Positions 15,572-23,205 of a DNA stretch of 64,000 nucleotides are shown piece by piece. The first letter of the stretch is position 1. The number at the start of each line of letters is the position of its first letter. Both the position numbers and the translations under genes were made by a program. The stretch is taken from NCBI GenBank assembly GCA_041671545.1, contig JBAZBI010000019.1:1-64000 (forward strand), written 5' to 3'. The DNA comes from UBA1563 sp041671545 (lineage in GTDB: Bacteria; Bacteroidota; Ignavibacteria; Ignavibacteriales; Ignavibacteriaceae). Below the pieces are notes generated by a model. That model was not told the origin of the DNA, searched no databases, and saw nothing but the letters and a program-made list of their open reading frames with translations.

Positions 15572-18500
15572 ATGGCAAAAATTAACTTTAAACTTTTAAT
15601 TACACTTGTACTTTTTTCTTTCTGCAAAGTTACCGTTGCTCAATTCAGTTCATTTGCGTTTGAGAGATTTACAATTGAAGACGGTTTGTCCAACAATTCC
15701 ATAAACGCAGTTCTGCAAACTAGCGATGGATTTTTATGGGTCGCAACGAAGGATGGTTTAAATCGTTTTGATGGACAAAATTTTGTGATCTTCAAACACG
15801 ATCCGACAATTGCAAATTCACTTCCGGAAAATTATGTAATGAGTTTATATGAGAGCCGGGATGGAACGTTCTGGATCGGTACCTGGGGTGGAGGCTTGTG
15901 TAAATATGATCCCGTGCATGAATCTTTTATTCACATAGATACCCATCTTGAAAACGATGCGTACGTCCAGTGCATCGAAGAGGATGCTCTTGGGTGGCTC
16001 TGGTTCGGGACTTACACCGGCGGACTTTTCAAATATAATCCGAAAACAAAACGAGCACTTAGTTTTAATATTAACACCAACAGTCCGCTTCGACTTACAA
16101 ATAATAATGTCACTTCCCTCGCAATAAATGAAGATAATAGTTTATGGATAGGAACATGGGGCGGAGGTTTCTGTTTCTTTGTTGAAAAGAAAAATTATGT
16201 TAAACATTTTGTACACACTACCGATAAAAATTCTCTTTCAAACAACAACATCTGGTTTGTACAAAAAGACGAGAACGATAAAGTGATAGTCAGTTCCGAT
16301 CTTGGAGTTGATCTTTATGATCCTGTGACGGATAGATTTACACACAATTTAAATATTGACCGGAAATTTCAAGTCTATCTTAATTCGCCGATAAGACAAA
16401 CTTTTCGAGACGGCTATGGAAGGCTCTGGATCGGGACATACGAATACCAGGGACTTTTGATGATCGAAAAAGATCGCAAAGGGGAAACATTGATCCAACG
16501 GATTATTAGAGAGCAGGATGATCCTCAATCTTTAACGATGAACAGAATTCGGTGGATTTATCAAGATCATAAAAAAAATATTTGGATCGGAACGGAAGAT
16601 GGTTTAAATAAACTTCCGGCGACAAAACCATTTGTGCAATTTCGTTTTTTTACTACCAGAAAAATCTCTCTCGGCGGAAGAGTTGTAAGCGGAATTGTGG
16701 AAGGGAAAGACAGCATTCTGTGGATCGGTTTTGCCGGTTCCGGTTTTGATAAAATTGATTTAAAGAACAATGAGATTGAGCATTTCAAAAATATTCCAGG
16801 AAATAGTAATTCATTAATTCAAAGCGATGTAACTTCAATTTATCAAGATAAATTCGGAAAAATTTGGATTGGAACCGCTCACTTCGGCTTGGATCAGTTT
16901 GATCCGAAAACCCGATCTTTCAAACACTTTATCGTTGATGCAAATATTCCCCGCAGTGTTGACCTCAATTGGATCCAGGCAATTTTAGAAACAAAAGATG
17001 GAACTTTACTCGTTGGAACAAATGCGGGATTAAGTGTTTTCAATCGCTCAACACAAAAGTTGTCTCCATTCAAACCGGTTATTAAAGACGAAACTCCTTT
17101 CCCGACTGTTTTTTCTACAAACGCACTTTTTGAAGATGCAGAAGAAAATCTTTGGGTAGGAACCTGGCTGGATGGACTTTTCCGTTATGATAAAAAAGCA
17201 GAAAAATTTTCTCGTTATATACCGGATGCGAATAATCCCAACAGTATCAGCGCCAATAAAATTACTTGTGTAATGGAAGATTCACACGGATTTATTTGGA
17301 TCGGCACGCATAGCGGCGGAATAAATAAGTTTGAAAAATCGACAGGCAAGTTTTATCGCTTCTCAACAAAGCATGGTCTGCCGAATGATGTTGTATTTGG
17401 AATACTTGAAGACGGAGAAGGAAATCTCTGGATTAGCACTTTGAATGGATTATCCAAGTTTGATCCGCAATCCGGGAAATTTAGAAACTATGACATTTCC
17501 GACGGGATAATTCACAATCAGTTTAACTGGCATGCAAGTTTTAAAAACAAACCCGGACAAATGTACTTTGGAACAATTAACGGATTTATTTCATTCCATC
17601 CTGATTCCGTAAAAATAGATCCCATTCCTCCTTCTGTTGCATTAACATCTTTTAAAGTATTTGGTAAAGAAGCCGCATTACCGCAGTCGCTGCCGGCTAC
17701 AAAAGAAATTATGCTTAACTACGATCAGAATTTTTTCTCGATTGCGTTTACCGCTTTGGATATTGCTCCAAGTCATAAACACCAGTTTAAATATTTTTTA
17801 GAAGGAATTGATCCTGATTGGGTTTCATCGGAACAAAGATCGATTGCTTACTACACAGATATTAATCCCGGCAAATATAAATTTTATGTTGAAGCGTGCA
17901 ACGCCGATGGAGTCTGGAGTGAACCGGTAAAACTTTCCATTGTTATTTTTCCGGCTTGGTGGATGACCTGGTGGTTCAAAGTTTTTGTTTCGCTGTGTGT
18001 AATAGCTCTTGGATATCTTGCTTACTTATATCGATTAAAACAACTTTTAGCGATCCAAAATATTCGTTTGAATATTGCGAACGATCTGCATGATGAAATC
18101 GGAAGCAATTTAAGTAGTATCAGTGTTGATAGTCAGATGCTTCTGAGAAGTTCATCTCTGGATGAGACCGAACAAGAACTCGCGTCATTCATAGGCAATA
18201 CCGCAAAAGAAACAGTCGAAACGATGCGGGATATTATCTGGTTTATAAATCCTCGAAATGATTTCGATACCGATATGGTCATCAAAATGAAAGAGACAGC
18301 CGCAAAACTTTTAGCCGGAATCATCTGGACGTTCAATGTTCCTTCGGATATAAAATTCGAGAAATTTAATCTTGAAGTTAGACGGAACATTTTTCTTATC
18401 TATAAAGAAGCGCTGCACAATATCGTACGTCATGCAGAAACAAAAACATGCTTGATAGACATGAGTGGAAATGCAAACTTCATTACGCTTCTTATAAAAG

Positions 18501-18670
18501 ATGAAGGAAAAGGGTTTGATCTGAAAACAGTTCAGGAAAATAATGGACTACGCAGCATTAAAAGAAGAGCAGAAAAAATAAATGCTTCACTAAGTATAAA
18601 GGGTGAAGTCGGGAACGGAACATGCATTACTCTTGTTGTTTCTTACAACAGCCAAAAAAGATTAATATAA
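15572..18670 (+). CDS. Reg_prop/Y_Y_Y sensor histidine kinase (NarX-like transmitter), copy 1
   Basis: A 1032-aa membrane sensor. An N-terminal signal segment ends near residue 24. About 13 propeller repeats of the form LWIGTxxGGLxxYD (residues 45-715) should form two seven-bladed beta-propellers. A Y_Y_Y domain (about 720-795) precedes one TM helix (about 797-817). The transmitter has His840 in DLHDEIGSNLSS and the ATP box DEGKGFD, the HisKA_3-like class that pairs with NarL regulators. Unlike classical Bacteroides hybrid sensors there is no fused receiver or AraC domain; the partner regulator is the next gene. Such sensors usually bind oligosaccharides in the periplasm; the ligand here is unknown. 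Confidence 0.93.
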   Translation: MAKINFKLLITLVLFSFCKVTVAQFSSFAFERFTIEDGLSNNSINAVLQTSDGFLWVATKDGLNRFDGQNFVIFKHDPTIANSLPENYVMSLYESRDGTFWIGTWGGGLCKYDPVHESFIHIDTHLENDAYVQCIEEDALGWLWFGTYTGGLFKYNPKTKRALSFNINTNSPLRLTNNNVTSLAINEDNSLWIGTWGGGFCFFVEKKNYVKHFVHTTDKNSLSNNNIWFVQKDENDKVIVSSDLGVDLYDPVTDRFTHNLNIDRKFQVYLNSPIRQTFRDGYGRLWIGTYEYQGLLMIEKDRKGETLIQRIIREQDDPQSLTMNRIRWIYQDHKKNIWIGTEDGLNKLPATKPFVQFRFFTTRKISLGGRVVSGIVEGKDSILWIGFAGSGFDKIDLKNNEIEHFKNIPGNSNSLIQSDVTSIYQDKFGKIWIGTAHFGLDQFDPKTRSFKHFIVDANIPRSVDLNWIQAILETKDGTLLVGTNAGLSVFNRSTQKLSPFKPVIKDETPFPTVFSTNALFEDAEENLWVGTWLDGLFRYDKKAEKFSRYIPDANNPNSISANKITCVMEDSHGFIWIGTHSGGINKFEKSTGKFYRFSTKHGLPNDVVFGILEDGEGNLWISTLNGLSKFDPQSGKFRNYDISDGIIHNQFNWHASFKNKPGQMYFGTINGFISFHPDSVKIDPIPPSVALTSFKVFGKEAALPQSLPATKEIMLNYDQNFFSIAFTALDIAPSHKHQFKYFLEGIDPDWVSSEQRSIAYYTDINPGKYKFYVEACNADGVWSEPVKLSIVIFPAWWMTWWFKVFVSLCVIALGYLAYLYRLKQLLAIQNIRLNIANDLHDEIGSNLSSISVDSQMLLRSSSLDETEQELASFIGNTAKETVETMRDIIWFINPRNDFDTDMVIKMKETAAKLLAGIIWTFNVPSDIKFEKFNLEVRRNIFLIYKEALHNIVRHAETKTCLIDMSGNANFITLLIKDEGKGFDLKTVQENNGLRSIKRRAEKINASLSIKGEVGNGTCITLVVSYNSQKRLI

Positions 18671-18706
18671 ATCGGATTCAATTTCTTGAATTATTAAAAA
18701 CGAAAA

Positions 18707-18724
18707 ATACCCTTATCGCGGTAT
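18707..18724. promoter_or_regulatory. NarL-like 7-2-7 palindrome, site 1
   Basis: ATACC-N8-GGTAT: half-sites TACCCTT and, on the other strand, TACCGCG separated by two bases. It ends 35 nt before ATG 18760 of the response regulator. The same geometry is found at 32550-32567 before the second regulator. Confidence 0.5.
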
Positions 18725-18759
18725 GGGAATATTCGTGATTCATTCAGAACTTAAACAAG

Positions 18760-19428
18760 ATGAATATGTCAAAAACTAAAAACATTAATAACGCTTCTCA
18801 CAACATCTGGTTGATTGAAGATAACGCCCATTTCAGGAGAACGATGCAATGGCTTGTAAATAGGTCTCCGGGAATGCAGTGTACCCATGCGTTCGAATCC
18901 TGTGAGGATGCATTATTAAAACTTGGGAAAGAAGAACTGCCCGAAGTAATTCTCCTTGATATCAATCTTCCCGGCATGAACGGGATACAAGGAATTGAAA
19001 AAATAAAATTGATCTCACCGGAAACGTACATCGTTATTCTTACGGTTTATGATGACAATGATAAAGTGTTCGATGCTCTTTGCGCAGGCGCTTCCGGTTA
19101 TCTGTTAAAAGATTCGGCGCCTGAAAAAATTATCGACAGTATTGAAGAGGCATTAGCAGGCGGCGCCCCGATGAGCATTCAGATTGCCCATAAAGTATTG
19201 GAAATATTCAGCCAGCTAAAACCTAAAAAATCAGACTACGGTTTAACTTCCCGAGAGAAAGAACTCCTTCAATTAATGACAGCCGGACTTTCGCGGCAGC
19301 AGATTGCAGATAAATTGTTTATCAGTTTTCATACCGTTACCACGCACTTAAAAAATATTTACAGCAAACTCCACGTGAACAGTAAGTCGGGCGCAATTTC
19401 TAAAGTGTACAAAGAGAATATTCTCTAA
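18760..19428 (+). CDS. NarL/FixJ-family response regulator, copy 1
   Basis: A 222-aa regulator: receiver (about 15-135) with Asp67 in ILLDINLPGMNG and Lys in LLKDSAPEK, then a LuxR/NarL helix-turn-helix (about 158-220: LTSREKELLQLMTAGLSRQQIADKL, with FHTVTTHLKNIYSKL). It is the likely partner of the upstream sensor, since HisKA_3 transmitters pair with this class. Start may be ATG 18760 or 18766. A 7-2-7 palindrome lies just upstream, suggesting autoregulation. It is a clear paralogue of 32599-33273. Confidence 0.95.
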   Translation: MNMSKTKNINNASHNIWLIEDNAHFRRTMQWLVNRSPGMQCTHAFESCEDALLKLGKEELPEVILLDINLPGMNGIQGIEKIKLISPETYIVILTVYDDNDKVFDALCAGASGYLLKDSAPEKIIDSIEEALAGGAPMSIQIAHKVLEIFSQLKPKKSDYGLTSREKELLQLMTAGLSRQQIADKLFISFHTVTTHLKNIYSKLHVNSKSGAISKVYKENIL

Positions 19429-19480
19429 AAGCTTTTCAAATTATCTGCTTAATCTTAATCATAATCATACTCCGGGTAGT

Positions 19481-19549
19481 AGTCATTCGTCATCGGTCAA
19501 TGGTCATATGAAAAACATTCCAACTAATGACTATTGATCTCTGACCACT
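19481..19549. repeat. Short-word inverted repeat (GTCATCGGTCA / TGACTATTGA)
   Basis: The left arm repeats GTCATNGGTCAATGGTCAT (19482-19507). The right arm has AATGACTATTGATCTCTGACCA (19526-19547). Same architecture as the repeats at 5110, 6847 and 10701 but with different words. It lies between the response regulator and its first putative target gene. Confidence 0.65.
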
Positions 19550-19557
19550 TCCTTAAA

Positions 19558-19575
19558 ATACCTCGAACGAGGGAT
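19558..19575. promoter_or_regulatory. NarL-like 7-2-7 palindrome, site 2
   Basis: ATACCTCGAACGAGGGAT, with half-sites TACCTCG and TCCCTCG around AA. It is part of a 25-nt stretch (19553-19577) that is identical to 21033-21057. It lies 131 nt before ATG 19707. Confidence 0.55.
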
Positions 19576-19706
19576 TGTCCCCCTAAAGTGTCTAACCTAA
19601 TTTTCTTTTGTAATAATGGAAAATCTCGAAATCATTTTCGTAAGACATTTTTATAGTCATTACGTTTAATAAACAATAAATAAAACAAAAAGGAAAAGGT
19701 GCTGTT

Positions 19707-20966
19707 ATGAAAAATCTTTTACAAAGATTTGTGCTTTTGATCGCTTTGTTCATAGTGTCGTCGTCCGTCTCCATCTCACAGGTAGGCTGGTGGAAATTTG
19801 ATGATCCTGCTAACTTAACCGCTGCTGAAGCAGGGTATGGAAGTGCTTTAGAACTAACCGGAACACAGACAGCGATTGCTGGACAAACTGTAAGCAACGG
19901 AGCTGTAACCGTTCCGAAGGGGAGTTATTATAAAATGACACATGGAATTGCTGCAAACGGCGGCGGAACAAAAGTGAATCAATTTACACTGATGTTTGAT
20001 TTTAAAATAAACGCAACCGCTTGGCATAATTTCTTTCAAACCGATTCAACTGCCGGCGCAAGCGATGGTGATCTTTTTATAAACACATCCAATTTAATTG
20101 GTACATGGGCGTTAGGCTATTCAGATGCTTCGGTTGTGAATGGAACGTGGTATCGCTTAATTGTGGCTTGCGATAATACTCATTCTTTTAAAACATATCT
20201 TGATGGACAATTGTTAAAAGACGGCGTGGTATCCGGTATGGACATGATTGATGGCCGCTATTCACTTCGCCCATTTTTACTCCTTTTTGCTGATGATGAC
20301 GGTGATGACGGCGATATTGATGTTGCAGAAATTGCAATTTGGGACCATGCTCTTTCCGCTTCTGAAGTTTTAGCCTATGGTAGTGTTGGCGGAACTTTAC
20401 CGGTTGAACTTAGTTCTTTTAGTGCAATGCAGGCTAAAGGAAGTGTAATTTTGAATTGGGAAACCGCTACGGAAAAAAATAACAGCGGATTCAACGTTGA
20501 AAGAAAAAGCGAGAACCAAAATTGGCAAACGCTTGGATTCATTTCCGGTTACGGAACATCAACTGAAAAACACAGCTATTCATTTACTGATCAATCAGCC
20601 GGATCAGGAAAATATTCTTATAGATTAAAACAAATGGATTTTAACGGTACGTTTGAATACTCAAAGGTTGTTGAAGTTTTATTAACTCCGTCTGAATTCA
20701 AAATGTACAACAATTATCCAAACCCGTTTAACCCTTCAACTATTATTGCGTATGAACTTCCAACCGACGCGTTTGTTACGTTGAAGGTTTATAACACCAC
20801 CGGTGAACAAGTAGCCGAATTAGTTAATGAATATCAGGTTTCCGGAAAATATAACAAGAGTTTTAATACTTCATCAGTCAGCAGTTCATTGCCAAGCGGT
20901 ATTTACTTTGCCGAATTACGTGCGAATGAAAAAGTTCAACGAATTAAAATGATGCTGTTAAAATAA
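19707..20966 (+). CDS. Secreted LamG-like protein with T9SS sorting domain
   Basis: A 419-aa exported protein. A signal peptide covers about residues 1-26. A concanavalin-like LamG module (about 27-225) starts WWKFDDPANL and has an acidic DDDGDDGDIDVAE stretch that may bind calcium. A short Ig/Fn3-like domain (about 228-325) follows, then a type A sorting domain (about 330-419, NYPNPFNPST). ATG 19707 follows AAAGGAAAAGG. No catalytic motif is visible, so a carbohydrate- or protein-binding surface role is inferred. The LamG module is shared with the next two genes. Confidence 0.88.
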   Translation: MKNLLQRFVLLIALFIVSSSVSISQVGWWKFDDPANLTAAEAGYGSALELTGTQTAIAGQTVSNGAVTVPKGSYYKMTHGIAANGGGTKVNQFTLMFDFKINATAWHNFFQTDSTAGASDGDLFINTSNLIGTWALGYSDASVVNGTWYRLIVACDNTHSFKTYLDGQLLKDGVVSGMDMIDGRYSLRPFLLLFADDDGDDGDIDVAEIAIWDHALSASEVLAYGSVGGTLPVELSSFSAMQAKGSVILNWETATEKNNSGFNVERKSENQNWQTLGFISGYGTSTEKHSYSFTDQSAGSGKYSYRLKQMDFNGTFEYSKVVEVLLTPSEFKMYNNYPNPFNPSTIIAYELPTDAFVTLKVYNTTGEQVAELVNEYQVSGKYNKSFNTSSVSSSLPSGIYFAELRANEKVQRIKMMLLK

Positions 20967-20980
20967 AGAATAAACTTTCT

Positions 20981-21035
20981 AAACGGTTGTCTGATGTTTT
21001 TCTTCCCGAAGGACTAAGGCAACCGTTTTATTTTA
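20981..21035 (+). terminator. Rho-independent terminator
   Basis: Stem AAACGGTTG (20981-20989) pairs with CAACCGTTT (21020-21028), followed by TATTTTA. It closes the 19707 gene. Confidence 0.75.
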
Positions 21036-21037
21036 AA

Positions 21038-21055
21038 ATACCTCGAACGAGGGAT
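21038..21055. promoter_or_regulatory. NarL-like 7-2-7 palindrome, site 3
   Basis: Identical to site 2 (ATACCTCGAACGAGGGAT). It follows the terminator and lies 92 nt before ATG 21148. A second imperfect dyad GAGTG-AAC-CGCTC begins at 21057. Confidence 0.55.
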
Positions 21056-21147
21056 TGAGTGAACCGCTCACCGGCTTTATGTTTACAATAAGGAGTAATA
21101 GCTTCTTTCAATCACTTTCGATTATCAATAATTTTTTTAGGTGCAGA

Positions 21148-23142
21148 ATGAAACGGATTTCAATTTTTACTTTGTTCTTCTTACTCGTATGCAATACGGT
21201 TTTCTATTCACAGGTTCCGGAGCGTAAAGGCTGGTGGAAATTTGATAACGCCGACACTCCGCTTAAAGCAGAAACCGGATATGGGAATGATTTAGTATTG
21301 GTGGGTAAACATGAATTTGTAGATGGACCCGATGTAACCAACAACGCCGTAGCAATCGGTGTCGGAAGTTATTATAAAGTATTCCATGGCATAATGCCGA
21401 ACGGCGGCGGAACAAAGGTAAATGAATATACGATTGAATTTGATTTCCGGATGCCGGTGCTCAGCGGATGGCATTGTTTCTTCCAGATAAGCCCTCTTAA
21501 CGATACAGACGGCGACTGCTTTATAAATACTTCGGGGCATATCGGAGTCGGTTCAACCGGATATTCCGATCATATTATAACCGCCGGTGAATGGTATAAG
21601 TTAATCATCTCCGTAAAAAACGGCGAGCATTATAAATATTATTTAGACGGTCAGTTATTCCGTGAAGGAACCGTTCAAACCGTTGACGGCCGTTTCGGTC
21701 TCGATAGTTTGATCCTTGCTTTTGCTGATGACGACGGCGAAGATGGGGATCTGGATTGCGCTGAATTAGCTATTTGGGATCGCGCACTTACATCGGAAGA
21801 AGTTTTTGCTATTGGCAGTTTCCATGAAATTGACACGACTTCGCCTAACAGTCCGAGTGGTTTATCAACTGTTCCAGGCACATATCAGAATCTGATCTTG
21901 TGGACAGATGTGTCCGGTGAAGAGGGTGAAGTTTATGATATCTATTATTCGGAAGAACCGATAACCGATCTTACCAAGGCTGAAGTTCTAAAATTCGGCG
22001 TTGCAGAAAACACGGGAAATGTTGAACAAATTCTTCGATCTGCGATAACCGACCAGGATTTGACTTATTATTATGCTGTAGTTTGTAAAGACTATGCCGG
22101 AAATCACTCCTTACCTGCTTACTTAAACACTCCAACTATAAATAAAGGAAAGGGTGTCCCCACTATTGCTAAGACTGCCCCGGTTAATTTCATCGCTGAT
22201 GGAGATTTAACAGAATGGGCAAGTGTCCCTCAATTTAGAATTCTTCGTTCCGAAGGAACCGGCTTCGATGCTCCAAGCGGATTGCATGACGGGGATGCTG
22301 ACTATAGCGTTATAGCTTATTTAGCGGTAGATAATGATAATCTTTATTTTGCCGCAGATGTTACCGACGACATATACAGTTGGATTAAAAGAGGTGACCC
22401 CTGGATGAACGATGCCATCAACTTTTACATCGGCTTGTTCGATTCTCATACAACTAATTTCTCGGTTTATAAACATGGCGCAACACCGCATTATGAAATT
22501 CGTTTTGATGAAGAAAAAGCTACTATCGGTTATAGCGAAAGCTTGTTATTTCCCGGCGCTAATTATTTTTTCGGACAAAAAGCGCTTACTCCCGGTTATT
22601 ACATCGAAGCTAAAATCCCGTTCATTGATTTAGCCCAAAAACGTGATTCCGGCTATACCAGTACTAAAGATAGTGTTTTCCATCCGGTTGAAGGAATGAA
22701 AATTCCAATCGATTTCTCCTGCAATGATGCAGATGCTTCAGGTGATAGAGAATTAATATTCTGTTATTCTCCATATAATGAGGATCAGTCCTGGAATAAT
22801 CCTTCCCGTTGGTTATGGACCTGGATCGGAAACAAAATGAAGGTTGATCCGAACGAAGTTGAAGATGGAATGGTTGCAACTGATTATCGTTTGGAACAGA
22901 ACTATCCGAATCCTTTTAATCCGTCAACAAAAATTACTTATTCGCTGCAAAATCCGGAATTAGTTTCTCTTAAAGTATTTGATGTTCTCGGAAGAGAAGC
23001 GGCAAGTTTAGTTAATCAATATCAAACCGCCGGAAGCCATACGGTAAACTTTAATGCGGCTAATCTTGCAAGTGGAATCTACTTCTACAAATTAGAAGCG
23101 GGTTCTTTCCAAAGCATTAAAAAACTGATTTTATTGAAGTAA
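21148..23142 (+). CDS. Secreted LamG-Fn3-CBM9-like protein with T9SS sorting domain
   Basis: A 664-aa protein. ATG 21148 is chosen because it begins a clean signal peptide (MKRISIFTLFFLLVC); the longer frame from 21055 runs through the operator. Order: signal (1-20), LamG (about 24-225, WWKFDNAD), Fn3-like (about 230-335), a CBM9-type carbohydrate-binding domain (about 340-570; ADGDLTEWASVPQ, DDIYSW, YSPYNEDQSWNNPSRW) and the sorting domain (about 580-664). No catalytic residues are visible. The Fn3-CBM9-sorting part is closely similar to the C-terminal half of the 47691 protein. Probably a cell-surface glycan-binding protein. Confidence 0.88.
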   Translation: MKRISIFTLFFLLVCNTVFYSQVPERKGWWKFDNADTPLKAETGYGNDLVLVGKHEFVDGPDVTNNAVAIGVGSYYKVFHGIMPNGGGTKVNEYTIEFDFRMPVLSGWHCFFQISPLNDTDGDCFINTSGHIGVGSTGYSDHIITAGEWYKLIISVKNGEHYKYYLDGQLFREGTVQTVDGRFGLDSLILAFADDDGEDGDLDCAELAIWDRALTSEEVFAIGSFHEIDTTSPNSPSGLSTVPGTYQNLILWTDVSGEEGEVYDIYYSEEPITDLTKAEVLKFGVAENTGNVEQILRSAITDQDLTYYYAVVCKDYAGNHSLPAYLNTPTINKGKGVPTIAKTAPVNFIADGDLTEWASVPQFRILRSEGTGFDAPSGLHDGDADYSVIAYLAVDNDNLYFAADVTDDIYSWIKRGDPWMNDAINFYIGLFDSHTTNFSVYKHGATPHYEIRFDEEKATIGYSESLLFPGANYFFGQKALTPGYYIEAKIPFIDLAQKRDSGYTSTKDSVFHPVEGMKIPIDFSCNDADASGDRELIFCYSPYNEDQSWNNPSRWLWTWIGNKMKVDPNEVEDGMVATDYRLEQNYPNPFNPSTKITYSLQNPELVSLKVFDVLGREAASLVNQYQTAGSHTVNFNAANLASGIYFYKLEAGSFQSIKKLILLK

Positions 23143-23205
23143 CTTTTGTGTAAGTAAAATCAGGCGGACTGATGATTAACCCGGCAAATTTAATTTAGGA
23201 ATTAT

